DNA from: Lytechinus pictus
Lineage: Eukaryota; Echinodermata; Echinoidea; Temnopleuroida; Toxopneustidae
NCBI RefSeq assembly: GCF_037042905.1
Contig: NC_087261.1
Coordinates: 27,354,817-27,418,816 of the forward strand
Direction: 5' to 3'
DNA length: 64,000 nt
Below the pieces are notes generated by a model. The model had not been told where the DNA came from, did not search any database, and was given only the letters and a program-made list of their open reading frames with translations. The position numbers and the translations under genes are program-made. Every line of letters begins with the position of its first letter. The stretch's first letter is position 1. This document shows positions 12,201 to 27,200 of the stretch, one piece after another.

Positions 12201-15200
12201 CGTAATGCGAGCGGGAAGTGCGAGCAGAATTATAATCTGAAAACTATTTCAAACACTGAAAATGAAACTGACTGGATGTGGATCGCACTCAATAAATGAT
12301 TCAAGCGCGAAGCTCGAGCGGATATTTTTCGGAAATTATTCTGACCTAGGACGGGAACATTCTAAGGACATTTTGTCATATGAAAATAGAAATTATCTAC
12401 CTATTAAGTGTCCCCAAGCGCGAGATGAAAATTCTTTCAATTATAAAAAAAAGACAATATAGTTATTAGCAATTCATGAAATGTTATTGTTATTATCTGA
12501 TTTATTACTCTAATAAGCCCAATAAGAGCGAGAAATTTGTTAATATCAATTTCTGAAAACTGGATATTCTAAGTATTTTTCTATTTATGAATAGAAGGCA
12601 TTGGTTGATATATCTTTAACAATTAATGCGAGCGCAAATCACGAACCGATTTTTTTTTAAATAAATTGTCATGAAAAGGGATTTTAAATAGTTTGTTATA
12701 GAGATAAATAACTAACCAATCGAAATGTGAGCGCGCAGCGCTAGCTGATAGGTTTTGACAATCAGAGCTGATATGTTTTGACAATCAGACCTGAATAAGA
12801 ATATTTTGAGAATTTATTGTAAATACGAAGACTAGAGATTGGGTACTTGACAAATAATGCGAGCGCGTAGCGCGAGCTGCATTGATACTCGATCAGACCA
12901 TAAACGGACTACGGCTGCACATAAAAAAAAATCAATTTGTAAATCAAGCAACGTGATATTTTAAGCTCCATATCAGCCCATTGAGGATTATTTGTATCTC
13001 GATATCAAACATGCAAGTGCGAGCGAAAAATTCATATAGTGATATGAAAGATTCTTATTTTTTTTGTATTTTCCAAGTCTTCTTCTCACCTTATTTTTTT
13101 CATTTGTCTTCCTCCTCTTTTCCTCCTTTTTTTCTCCTCTCTTTTCCCTTTTTTTATTTTCCTCACTCCTAGAGGGACCCGGGAACTTCGCCCTGGATCC
13201 GCGCTCGCATTATTCATGTTATTAATCTAGAAATATCCCAAATTACTCATCCTTTTCATTATTTACAAAACATGAATGATGTGTCCCGTTTTAGTCTAAA
13301 TCTCTTTTTTTTACTCTCGCGCTTCGCCCTCGCATCAATAGTTCAGTGATATACATATTCTGTTTACGTTTACAAAAAAGCTTAGAATTTCCCTTCTTTA
13401 GGTAAAAATGTACTTCTATTTGATTGTTGAAATATGCAACGCATTCATGGCTAACTGCAAGACGTCCTTGACAGGTGCATGGTTCCTTTTCGATCAGATC
13501 AAAACGTATATTTAAAATTTCTGTTCACGCTTCGCAGTAATTATTTAGTTGCATATATACACGATTCGTTCAGGCTCACAAACATTGCCCAGAATGTTAA
13601 AATTTCAAATACAAAATTAGCTCGCGCTTCGCGCTCGAACTATTTATATAAGGCTTATGAGATTATTAAATATTTATGTTGATTTATAGGAATACAGCTA
13701 ATGGACTACCCCTTCAAATAAACATACATAAATCAACTTCGAGCGGCCGATTGTGGAAAATGTGACTGAAAAATCCCCCCCCCCCCCATATCAGCGAAGC
13801 TGGATCCGCCCCTGTACCCAACATATCATTTGTAAATATGCCTCTATAAAGGAGCTATATACAGTTCTTTACTTGTGTTTCTGCTCAGACTCATTAGAAA
13901 GGTGCAAATTGGAAACTTGAAACTGATCATGCATCCAGTGCCATTTGGCCAGGGTATACCAATCATGGTACAAGAGCGATTAATATAGTTTATGGCAATA
14001 TCGAATTGGACTGTGTCAGGCAAGGTCGCCAATTATAGTAAAAAGATTCTTATAAAATTTTACGTTGTGAAGAAAGTTCAAAAATGGTCACTCGTTTCGT
14101 GTTAGATGTCAAGTAAGATTTTTTATTTATTGGAACGTGGAACAAAAGAAAATGTATCATTTTGGATTTTGAAATAAAAATTGGTGGAAACAGCAAATCA
14201 GACGGGCCCATATTTTATAATGGCAATTTTCGTACATTTAGCTCTATTGTGCAAGACTCTCTTACACTGGGGAAATGAAACAGAATATATGATAAATGAC
14301 CATGCATGAATGAATGAATAAATGCATACAATTATTAAAGTAAATAAATAAAAATGTATGTCTATGAGCAATTTTCAAAATATACCTTGGTCGCCCCCAG
14401 CCCTGATCCGCCAATTTACATGTGGAAAGAAAAATTTGGGAAAACTGGCGTATATGCTGTATTCTCGACCGCTGGTCTTTCTCACATTCATAAAATATTT
14501 TGGGAATAAGTTTTGACTTTATAAAATTATGAAGTCAGAGATCTTTTCATTACAAGAGATTCGTACTTTGTTTCGTTGACAAACAAAAATTACACGTTTT
14601 ATACAGCCGAAGGCCAAATACTTGCTCGTGCAGTATTATTTTGTCCACCCTATGCGATTGGTGAGGTTGGGGGGGGGTAGGCCTATTGGGGAAGGGATAG
14701 GCCATGCAGTTGAACAAATAGGCATTTTCACAAGAAAGTGTGTGTGAAGAAATAATATTACTTCAATGCACTATGAATTATGATGCAATTAATTTAGGCC
14801 GATATCGCAACATGTTTGTTTTGGGTTTTTTTGCTTTTCTCTAACTCATAACAGTCCGAGTGACAATATATATCCGGTTATTCATGAGGGACGTGTATCG
14901 TTTGGTTGTCAAGTTAGAAACAAAGAATTGCAATAATAAAGTTTGTCAGACTAGACAAATTCCCAACGACTCGTTCCCATGCAGCTCGATCCCCACCCAA
15001 CCCCCCTCCCCTACGTTCTTTCTTTCTCTATATAATTTCTTTCTTTCATTGCATTTTTTCCCCTTCCCGTTCTTTCACCTCCTTTTTCTGATAATGACTT
15101 GAAAATCGATCAGCGCTTGGCTTGTAAATCATTGTCCCTGCCATTTTTTTTGCATCTCTCCCACAGTTCAATGTTTAATTAAAGGTCAAGTCCACCCCAG

Positions 15201-18200
15201 AAAAAAAAATGTTGATTTGAATCAATAGAAAAAAATCCAACAAGCATAATTTTGAAAAATTCATCAAAATTGGATGTAAAAATGATTAAATCAGTATGGC
15301 ATTTCCAAATTTCACATAGCCTATATTTTTCACAAAATAGTTATATGCACAACTCAGTATTATGCAAATGAGAGTTGATGATGTCCCTCGATCACTACCA
15401 ACCGCGTAGCCAGGATTTCATTTTGGAGGGGGCGATAAATGCACGCGAAGCGTGCCAACACTTACAGAGCGCGCGAAGCGCGCTCCCTAGGGGGTGGGTG
15501 CAGGGAGGGGGAGTTTCCCCCTCCCTTGCGAAGCTTTTGGTGTTTCATAAATTAAAATGAAAAGGAGCCGTCTCTCTTGTCTTTAGTACCTATATATCAG
15601 CTCCAATTCAGTTGACTATATTGTGATTTTGAACATTGTTTTCAAAAAAGATTGTGAACGCACAAAAAAGGAATACAATGGAGGAAATTAAAATGATAAT
15701 AACCCCGCGCGAAGCGCGGAAACTAAAGCGTTTTATCAATTTTTTGCCATGAAAAGGGTCCCGAGAAAACGGTATTCTCAAACACATATTGGATACTTCC
15801 CTTGGAAAGATCAGATTTGATTACAAACAATTTAGCGACAGTGCATATCTTTAACTCGCAAAACAGAGGAGAAGAAGTGTATATGCCGGGAGGAAGATAT
15901 TCCTCCCCGCGCAGAACAACGAAACTCTGAAATTTCAAAGGGCAGACGTTTCATCAAATGCAGATATCTCCAATACCCGATCGGCTCTAATTCAATTAAT
16001 TTTCTAAGATTATTGAACTTCATTACAAGGAAAATAGTGCGCAAAAAGTTGAAACTTCTGTGATTTATTGAAATTATATAAAAAGGATACCTAATTTCTT
16101 TGACTTATCCTGAAGCGCTTCATTTTGAATTATAAAGAAACTTTGGTGTCATTCAAAATTTCAAACTGAGGGCGCAAAACAGGACAGGAGATGAATGTGC
16201 AGGGAAATGACATGAAGTTTAATAGAATTTGATAAAAAATATTGTACTTTTTTATTTAATAAGATACGAATTTTATACCTTCCTCTTTTTAAATTAGGAA
16301 CCTGTTTGCCCCAAAAATTATGGTTGTTTAGTAATGAGCTGAAAAGCGGGAGAAGTTGACTTTATGGAGGTGACGGCAGAAATTGATATAAAGATTTCAC
16401 CCAACCGGAGCCGACCCGACCAGAAGTTGCGCGATCAATTAAAAAAAAAGATAACTTCATATACTTCGGCCTATAACCATGCCCTAATGTATACATTTGA
16501 ACTTTACCCGGCAAGAAACACATATATAGCTGAGGTGGAAAAACAGGGTTAGAGAAAGGGTGGGGGAACAATGGAGATCTTCAATATTGTCATTTAACCG
16601 CGCGCAGCGCGGAAGCAAAATTCATATATAAATCTAGAGCAAGAGTGAAGGAGTTTCTCTTTTGAGAAAAAAAAAAGAATAAAAAGAAAAAAAAACCTCA
16701 AAGCTACCTTTCTTCCCTTTCCTCCCTTCCCTTTTCCTTTTCTCCTCTCTTTTTTCTCTTTTTTTCTTTTTGGGGACGTTTTTTTTTTTGGGGGGGGGGC
16801 GACCGCCCCCACCGCCCCCCTGGCTTGTTTGAATTATATTTCAATTAGAGATTTGAAAATAAGGACCAACTTGACTGAACCATAGATATAATCCTCAGCG
16901 GTTATTCCACATATTCAGGAAAAAAATAAAATTATGGGGAAATATATAAAATGATATCGAGGCCCTATATCGACGTTACACCCGACCCACATTATTATTT
17001 TTATTGTTCTTTTGGTAGGCCTATTTAGTTAGTGAGATAGTGGTTATTACCATGTGAAATTGCCATATTATGGAAATATATACGATCAAACTGAATAACA
17101 TTATTTACAGAACTTTATCCAATAAATTACTTATTCCATAGGATAGCCAGTTTTCTGAAACTCGGCATGCTGAGCTGTATACTAGGCCCATGGTTTCGAT
17201 TGAATCAAATTATCTCGGGACACGCAGGATCTCTCCATGTACATGACCAGTGAACTGAACTCTTCATGACCTTTAGGAGGCCCGGTATACAAGATCATTG
17301 CATGCAATGTATCTGTTGACCTTATTACGTAACGTCTCCACACGCACTATTCAACACAAACACACACACTCATACCGTACACCCACGCACAAGTGAATGA
17401 AATTCCCGGCCAGTCCTACTGCATACACAGAACATACATCCAACGTGCACACTGTACTAGTCTACGAATTCAGACACAATTAACCCAAAGACTGTTTATA
17501 TATCATTTTAGTGAGAATTAAATCAATGCATTTCCAAAACATAAACAGGATGCACAATCTTGGAATTTTCTTTGAATGTAAGGGTTCTTTCTGTTGGTTT
17601 CATTTTCCTTTCTTTTCTTTTGAATCATTAGAATCGTAAAATAAAACTTTTTGTCAATCTGAAACAACATGAGCTGAGGCTAATACGCGGGAAGTCGGAG
17701 AAGAACCAAAAAAAGAAGTTTTTCCAATTCTAATTCTGTGCTGTACGTTATATTCATTCTGATTTATAAATTGTTCCAGTGTTATATTAGCAATCAGAGA
17801 GCAGATACTTATTTGCAACAGCTAATATCGTGGTTGCATTTTTTTAATGGGGAAGATGGGACGGTCGAGGTTTGTTATATGCAAGCGGCCCCCAGCCAAG
17901 GGCAAGTTCAAACTTCAAGGAAGGTAGGAATGAGGTACGTACTCCTAATATCGATCAAGGCTGTTTAGATCTAAAGTCTGCTCTGCCGTTCGTTGTAATG
18001 TGATGCAATCATGCAAGGAAAGTCTGGAAACGGCAATGTATCTACGACTATGAGCTTCGTAAAACCATAGAGCTGTAATAGCTCTATGGTAAAACTGATT
18101 GACAACGCAATTGTGTAGCGAGGACTACATTATCGTTCTCGCGTAGCACACGCACGGCAGAGGCGGTGGTGCGCACTTTGAGTGTCTGCATGCAGCTACG

Positions 18201-21200
18201 TTTCAAAAAGCTGGGTATCCCGGCAAGGTAAAATCCACACATGTAAGAGCATAATTTATCATGAAAAACACCTTTTCATTTCATATCATCCACATCATGA
18301 CTGTTTTAGGACATACACATTCATATAATATACAAATTAATTAGAATGGTGACATGCCGATTTTGAGGAATTACCAAAACTATCCACCCTCTTTAAGATC
18401 ATTGAAGAATAACATATTCCACTGTGATGTTTTAGGGTGTGTGATTAATACGAAACGTTGAGGATATATTACGTTTTGTCCAATATAATAGAGATAGCAT
18501 TAATTTAGTTGGTGCGGAACCGTGTTCAGAAAAAAAAGAAACGTAAAGAAGAAAAACACTTATATTAGCATTACGCGAGCAGCAACTAACGTGGCTGCAA
18601 AAATATGCACCTTACTGTTCAATATCATTGAATAATCAAATATTCCACCCTGACGTTTTAGGGTTTGTGGTTTCTACGAGGAATTAAGGATACAGTGGCG
18701 TACCGTGGGTCACGGCATTGGGGGGGGGGGGCACCAGCAAAAAAAATTGAGTCACCTAGTGAGTGCGCGAAGCGCGCTCAATTGCCAGGTATACCGACCT
18801 TAAATAGAGACATGTTAAGGACTGTGCCATTTAACAGATATGTATCTCACTGATCAAATAATGCGAGCGCGAAGCGCGAGCTGAAAATTTGTGTAATCAT
18901 GATACGTACCCGTGTCGCTAAACAAACAATGCGAGCGCGAGCTGAAAATTTAGGAAATTCAGACCTTTGGGGGAGCATTCTAAGGCTTGTTTGTAGGAAT
19001 TCACTAAGACCATACGTATTTCACTAACCAAATGATGCGAGCGCGAAGCGCGAGCTGAATTTTTTTTTTTTTTAGATCAAAAGGGACATTTAAAGGACTG
19101 ATTTTAGGAATTCATGAAAAGCAGACATATCTCACTAATCCACTAATGCGAATGCGGACAGGCAATATTTCATATTAAGACCTTAAAAGGGGCAATCACG
19201 TTAATTATTTATGAAAAAGAAGCATATGCCACATAAAACAATAGCATGAAGTGCGTGGAAATATATTTGGTGTAAATTGACTTGAAAACGGAAGGTTTTA
19301 GTACAACAGGATTATATATCTCAAACTAACAAACAATGCAAGCACCAGGAACAATAAAGACATAGGCCCAGAGCAAATTATGTTTCATAAAGGTATGAAA
19401 ATAATGTTTCTTATGTAATATAACATAACACAATTCTAGCATAATAATAACATTATAATGAACAATAATTTCTTCTTTTCCACTACGTTTCTTTTCCTTT
19501 CTCCCTCTTTTTCTCATTTTCCCCGTTTTTTTTTTTTTTTTTTTTTTTGGGGGGGGGGCAGCCGATCGGGGGGGGGGCACGTGCCCCCCATGCCCCCTCC
19601 CCGTAGTTACGCCACTGCCCCTCGGGGAAAATAGTAAATTATTTTCTTGAAATATATGTTGAGCTGTGCGACGCAACGCGCTAGCTAGCTGAGCTGCTAG
19701 ACATGAGCGGAATGCGCTGCATGCATGCAACGGGAAAGTTTCGAAGAGCTGCGCTGGGACGGTATGTACTAATCAAGTGCGCTTGCACTTGCAAAGACAA
19801 TGACAATGACAATGATTTTATTTCTTTGACGGCCCCTCCTGGGGGCATAGAAGAAATATAACAACTTATAACAATAGCAATAATAGGAATAAGAAAAATA
19901 CCAAGGTAACAAAAAAAATTGATTAATAAAAAGAAAGAAAAAAAATCAAACATGATGATAATAAACATATATACAATACAAGAGCAGTAATAGAAATAGA
20001 AACGGGCACAAATTAACCCACCCACTCCCGACATGCCAGAGAGTATCTGGAGACCGGTGCCCCACTGAGCATGTGTGGGTGCAATCCAACAAAATCTAAA
20101 ATCATGCACTAATACGAGAAAGTAACCAAGACAGCAACTACACTTGAGATATTAAAATTTTGACATAATGAATTTACAAAACCTTGACAGATTTTTCAAG
20201 TCTTTTGTATTTCTCATATTAAACAGCTTGTGCATTTTAATCACGTTTTGTCAGACAAAATAATACCCTCTAATTAAAGCTTTCATTTCACTTTCAAAAG
20301 CAGGACAATTAAACACATAATGAAACTCGTCACCTGGCTCATGCGAGTCACATAACGAAAGAACAAACAAGTCGACATAGTCCAGGATAGAAGGGGTCGA
20401 ACCTTGTTTTTTTATATATACAATGTTTTTTTATGGTTTCTTGTCAATTCGAGGGTGCTGATTCCGAATCTGAATGATGCCACTCGTGTAACCTTGAGCA
20501 TTATCTGCAAATTGGCAAAATCCAATATGGCCGCCAAAATATTCAAATTACCCATGAAAATCATAAAATTGTCCACACATTGGCTTTAAAGTACATGCAA
20601 TTGTGCTGCCGGAGTGAAATAATATCTGAAAAAATGATTTTTGTCAAAATATTTATTTTCTTGATATCAAAATGGCCGCCATCATAGACCCCTGTACAAT
20701 ATGAATGGGGAAAATTAATTTTTACAAAATTGAGCACTGTAATGCAAGTAATTATGATCTATGAGTGAAGCAATGTCTGTAAACATGATTGCTAACGATA
20801 TATATCATTTGTTATGTCAGTTATGTAATAAATCCTGTATTTTGATATTCAAAATGGCCTTCAAAAGCCCTAACACTATTATGTACAATGTGAATGGTGA
20901 CACAAAAAAATCACAAGAGTGAGCACTAAAATGCATTTTGTTGAGATAAACGAGTGGAATACTGACTAAAAACATTATTGTTAACGAAATTTATTATTTA
21001 ACATGCCATGTATGTGATAAACCCTGTATTTTGATATATTTAATATGACCGCCAAAGGCCCTAAAATTATGATCTACGATGTGAGAGAGGACAAAAACAA
21101 TCACAATGTGAGCACTAAAACGTATTTTTTTGTGGTAAATTGGTGGAATACTGTCTTCAAATATAATTTGCAACGAAATACATTATTCGGGTTTCATATT

Positions 21201-24200
21201 TGTGTTAAATATTGTATTTTGACTTTCAAAATGGCCGCCAAAAGACATTGACTGTATTATGTACAATCGATCTGGGACACCAATTTTCACATGAGTCAGC
21301 ACCATAACATGCATATAATTGTGATTTAAGAGTAAAATATTGTCTGAAAACATAATTCCTAACAAGATATACCATTCATTCTGCCAGGTAGGTGATAAAT
21401 AATGTATTTTGAAAGTCAAACTAGCCGCTACAGGCCCTAACGGTAGGCCTATTATGTACTTTGTGAATGGGAACATATAATTTTAACAGAATTTGGCTTT
21501 GCTTGACTAAATGGTGTTGCATGTATGAGTGAAATATCGTCTGAAAATATGATTTTGTAACCAAATAGATAATTTCTTATGTTATTTAGGTGATAAATGC
21601 TATATTTAAATTTCAAAATGGCTGCAATATGTTTCTTTGTGGAAATTATCTTTCCCCATTCAAATTTTACATATTAAGATAAGGGACTATGGCGGCCATT
21701 TTTCATTTTTAAAAGGCTGCATTCATCACCTTTATGACACAAGCTATGATATATTTCGTTAGAAATCATTGGGTTTAGACAATACTTAACACTTACATCA
21801 AAATTAAGCCATTTTCATAGTAAAAATTTTGTCAAAATTATCTGTCCCCAGTTACAATGTACATACTACTTTGGGCTATGGCAGCAATTTTGAATTTCAA
21901 AGTAAGGCCTTTATTACCTTTTCAACCATTATGTGATGTATTTAGTCAGAAATCATGTTCAAAACCAAATTTTACCTATACATCACATAGTTACGTGCGT
22001 TTTTGGTTCTCATTCTGGTGATGATTAGTTTTCCTATACGCATATTACAGAAATTTGTAGGGGCTTGTGCGGCCGTTTTGAAAGTCAAAATACAGTATTT
22101 ATCACCTATGGGAGAGGAAATGTTATATTTCATTGAAAAAATCACGTTTTCAAACAATATTTTCCTTATACAACAGAATTATATGGATTTCATAGTCAGG
22201 CAAATCCTAATTCTTTCAAAAGTATTTGTCCCCATTTACATTGTAGATAATACTGTAAGGGCCCATAGGGGCCATTTTGAATTTTACAATACAGCATTTA
22301 TCTCATGCATGAACAATGAAATGATATGTTTCGCCAGAAATCATGTGTTTAGACAATATTTCACTCGTATATATTACAATTACATTCATTTTATTGTTTT
22401 TACTCTTGTGAAAATTAGTTTCTCCATTCGCTTTGTTCATAATACAGATAGGGCCTATGGCAGCCATTTTGAATGTCAACATGCAGCATAATTACCGAAA
22501 TTGCAAGGGAAATGATATGTTTCGTTAGAAATCCTTGTTGTCAGACAGTGTTACACCAATATTTCGCAGTTATTGGCATTTTAAAGTCAAACAATTCAAA
22601 GGTTGTGAAAATTATTTGTCCCCTTTTTTATTGTACACAGTATAAGGGGTCTATGACAGCCATTTTGAATATCATAATACAGCATTTATCACATTAGATA
22701 GTATACAAATGACATAGTTTTGTTAATAGTCATGTTTTCAGACAGTAGTCCACTCGCAGGTCACAATAACATGCAATAATAGTGCTCTTGTTTGAAAAAA
22801 TATTTTCCCCATTCATATTCTACATAATAAAGTATACAGGGGTTATGGCGGCCATTTTGAATATCAATAAAATAAATATTTTGTCAAATATCGCTTTTCC
22901 AATTGGTATTTCACTTCTGCACAACAACTACATGCATTTTATAGCTAATGTGTTGGCAATTTCATGATTTTCATGGGTAATTTGCATATTTTGGCGGCCA
23001 TATTGGATTTTGCCAATTTGCGGAAAATGCTCAAGGTTACAAAAGTGGCATCATTCAGATTCGGAATCAGCACCCTCGAATTGACAAGAAACCATAAAAA
23101 AACATTGTATATCTAAAAAAACAAGGTTCGACCCCTTGTCTATGGGGTCTATCCTGGACTAACAGACAAGGCGTACAATTTGAACTCTTTATTCAACACG
23201 ACCCGCGGCAGGTAGGAGATGCAACCGAAGTGCTTAATACAAAGCACGCAAAACAGTAAAAACACTTCAACAAGCCAAAGCGACCACAAGGTGGCGCTAT
23301 TACATAAAATAAGCAACACACAATTACTGGCGTGATCACTTTCCCTTCTTCACTCCCTCTGGGGGGTATGATATAACAGAGATTGCAGTGACTCAGATAA
23401 ACCAAAAATGAAAGCTTGTAAGAGTGAGTTATAGCTGGTACAAGCATGGGGTAGTCATTACCACAATATTGAAAGGGATATGACACAAGTGCAAAACGGT
23501 TTGTCCATGACAACCACCAGATAGCTACACCACCTATAAAGCAGGTGAAGAAGGGAATGCTTCACACAACATGTGTGTCTAAAACACAAGCAAAAATTAA
23601 GTATGAATGACGGAAAGGCATCGATAACCGTCATACTGGAAAATACCGCGACAACCATCTGTCACATCTTGAGCGTAAGTCCAGAAAAGTAGACGTCACA
23701 TATAAACGGGGCAAAGGGAGGGGGAGGGGGGTCGATTAGTCACAAATAAAGTCCTCAAAACGAGCTGGCATGCGTCGACGACGCTGGGGGCGTTGCAGCA
23801 CAGGGGGGCTATTGGGTGGCGAGGGGAAAGCGCCGTCACACAAAGGGGTCGACAAAACAGGAGGGACCGGGGGAGGGGGATCCGGCTGGGTGGCATCAGG
23901 TGGAGAAGCAGTGATAACCTCATCATCGTCGCTCTGTTGGGGATCCACGGGGTCCGATAGAGGCCGGGCAGGGAAACCAGGCACCATCAGACAGTCTGAT
24001 GTTTTCACACGATAAGATGAGTCACGAAGCTGGGAGCCAACAAACTTCCTGATATTGCACCATGCACCGTCAACAGAGCCGACAAGGTAGCGAGTGCGCG
24101 CCTGAGACTTGGTGCGATCACCACGAAGATAGACAAGGTCGCCGACTTCAATACCAACATCACCCGGAAGGAGGCCGGACGGCGCCTTTGCACGTTCACT

Positions 24201-27200
24201 GTGGGGGTGGTTAGCCATACGCTGGTGATGCTGGCTGGCGATGAGTTCTTTGTCAGAAATGGGAATCTGAGCATGGGAGAACTGGTCGCGTTGAGTCCAT
24301 ATCTCACGCGCTGACAGGCCTCGCGAACGAAGACGGCTGTTTAGGCGGGCCAGAGACAATGTCAAAGGAAAGAGGAGCAGCTTGTCCTGAAGCTCGCGTA
24401 TGGCCTTCTCAGCAACCGGGTTCTTATTGGCATTCTTGGGGCGGCCGAGCTTGATGGATATGCCAAGCGAAGCAAGCTGGTGGTCATCACGTAAGGAGGA
24501 AAACCCAGGGGCAGGATCAGTCCGAACGACAGCATGGGGGCCATCGAGTGGATGAAGCTCAACACATAGACGAATCAGAGCTTCACGAAGAGTATCCCGG
24601 CGCTCATCAGCAATGAGGCAAGTAGCAGTGTATGCGGATACAGATTCACAGAGCATAAGGATCAACTGCTTTGCCCGCTTAAGAACATCTGCTGCGAAGT
24701 TAACACCGACAACTTCAGGGGGATCACCAGAGGACTGAGCAGCCATTGTAGAGGGAGCAGTGCGGAGAGAAGCACACTGGTGGCATCGATCAGTGACCTG
24801 CTTGGTGGCGTGATCCATATCCAGGGCGAAGAAGTGCCTGTTGACAACGGATTTGAGCTGACTCTGTGTTGGGTGATCAAGTTGGAGGTGAATGGATGTG
24901 AGGATACCAGCAAGGACGTTTCGAGGCACGATTATGCATTCACGTGGGGAAAGGAGGGGAACTTCTCTACGCACCACAAGGAGACCATCACGTGCTATTG
25001 TGGCAACGCGAAGATACCGCTTGACATCCTTGATGTCAGTTAACTTCTTGGATGGACGCGTCCCCTGATGGAGGTGGGCATGTGTGCGTCGAAGATCAGA
25101 ACATTCAGCCTGGATGCTGTGCCAGGCAGCCCGTGACGTGAAGGGGAGTTTCTCTCGGCCAGCAAGGACTTCACTCGGTGTGATCCGATGGACGACGGAA
25201 TCTTCGGTTGTGTGGATGAACAAGCAAATCTGACACGAGGGATCAGCACAAGGAGCAGCATTACGACTAGCAAAGTCAGATTGGATGTTAACAGCACCAG
25301 CCAGGTGCTGGATGGAACACTGATACCTACTGACATTGGAGAGGAAGGTATACACCCGAGGACTTGCAGAGAACACACCACGACACAACTTCTCAAAGGC
25401 TTGGACACAGGGTTTGCTATCTGTGAGAATACATGAGCGGTGACGGGATTGAACCATATATGGGCCGAAATGAGTGCAAGCAGCCGAGATAGACAGGGCT
25501 TCGACTTCACAGGGTAACCATGTGATCTGCCGCCCGCGCAGTTTTGCACTGTAAAATCCAGCCAGATGAGGCTTGCCAGGCCTGGTAACGTACATCGTAG
25601 AGCCAATTCCATGGTTCCGGACAGCGCCATCCGTGACGATCCAAATCTGATCAGATGGATGGGGGAGTGTAATGGTACGAGGAGAGGAAAAGACATATCG
25701 ACAAGCTTGGAAGGCATCGCGTAAGTCATCAGACCAGTCAATGCGGTCAGACTGCGACCAGCAACAACAGCATCTAAGGGGCTGAGCAACACAGCACAAT
25801 GAGGAACAACCCGTGAAATCATCTTGTAGGCACCAATGAATGATCTCAAACCCTTGACAGTCTTGGGTAGGTCACAAGAGGCCAGGGCCGCGACACGGTG
25901 TGGGCTAGAGCAAAGAGTGCCCTGAGACCAGATCCAACCAAGAACGCCAGTTGATTTGGGGCAAACGACTGTCTTCTTAGGGGAAAGGCGAAGTCCAGCA
26001 GAACGGAGAGCATGTAAGACACGAGTCCAATTATCCAAGAGCTCATTGTGGGTATTCCCCCCACAGAACAAGTCATCGGCCAATTTGACAACCACACCTT
26101 CATGTAACAAATCACCAAGGACACGGCACATCAGCTCCTCAAGGGCTGTTTCTGATCCAGGCATTCCCATTGCTGACCTAGTGTATACCCTTACTCCGCG
26201 AAATGGAGTTGCCACGCCACAATACTTCATTAAGGCCTTTGCAAGGGGGATCTGATAAAAGGCACTGATAAGGTCTGAGGTAATAAGGTACCGCCATTGA
26301 CCAATATAGCGAAGGGTTGAGTCAACGTCAGGTAAAAGGGATGGTTGTGGTTTGGAGTAACGTCCAACATCGGCAAAGGCTGTTACGAGTCTAAAACCAC
26401 CATTGGGTTTCTTCACCAAGAAAGAAGGATTGAGGTACTCTACAGTAATGCCCACATCCTCTGGGCGGGCAAACACACCGACTTGTTCCAACTCATCAAA
26501 AACAAAAGCTATCCTGGATACAGTGACCCAAAGGGTGTATCAATCACTGGACCACGACGTCCAAGCGAAACTTTCAAAGATCCAAAAACTCGAAAAAGAA
26601 ATAGATGATCTACAGAGAAAAATAGCAATTTCGGCAGCAGAAATCGAAGAACAGGAAAGTTATAGTCGACGGAACTGTCTTCTCATTCAAGGATTAAAAG
26701 AATCAGCCAACGAAGATACCAACGAAATGATTGTGAAACTTGCGAAAGAGAAGCTGCGAATCAACATGGTCGTCGAGGACATCGACAGATCCCATCGTCT
26801 TTACCCAAGGAACCCTGATGGTGCAACGCATAACCCGAAAACTTTGATAGTGAAATTTGCGCGATACAAAGTGAGAGTTGATTTCTACAGGTCTCGCACA
26901 AAACTGAGAGGGAGCAAGATCTTCATCAACGAGCATCTAACTAAGAAAAGGCAAATACTTTTCAACAAAGCTCGCAAGTGTGAAAAGGTGAAGAAAATCT
27001 GGACAAATGACTGTAAAATCACTGTTCTCACGAGGGATGACAAAAAGGTGAGGATCTCATCTGAACGTGATATTGAACAGTTATTATAACCCGTGTCCCG
27101 TACGTTCTCCCATCCGACTAAGAACCCACTGACTAGAACTTATGTCCCCAAAATATCCTTGCCTCGAATGTTCGAATTCTGTCAAGAATAACCAAAATGC

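Noticed and set aside
22003..22491. 162-codon frame, nearly identical in the two foldback copies
   Set aside because: Conservation only reflects recent duplication of the DNA. The peptide is low-complexity and follows the tandem units, and the opposite strand is equally open.
25040..25750. Continuation of the reverse transcriptase frame with a peptide rich in Leu, Ser and Pro
   Set aside because: It lies after the frameshift; the real RNase H and integrase motifs are in another frame over the same bases.
24780..26608. Plus-strand open frames across the retrotransposon pol region
   Set aside because: They are antisense shadows of the minus-strand reverse transcriptase, RNase H and integrase.
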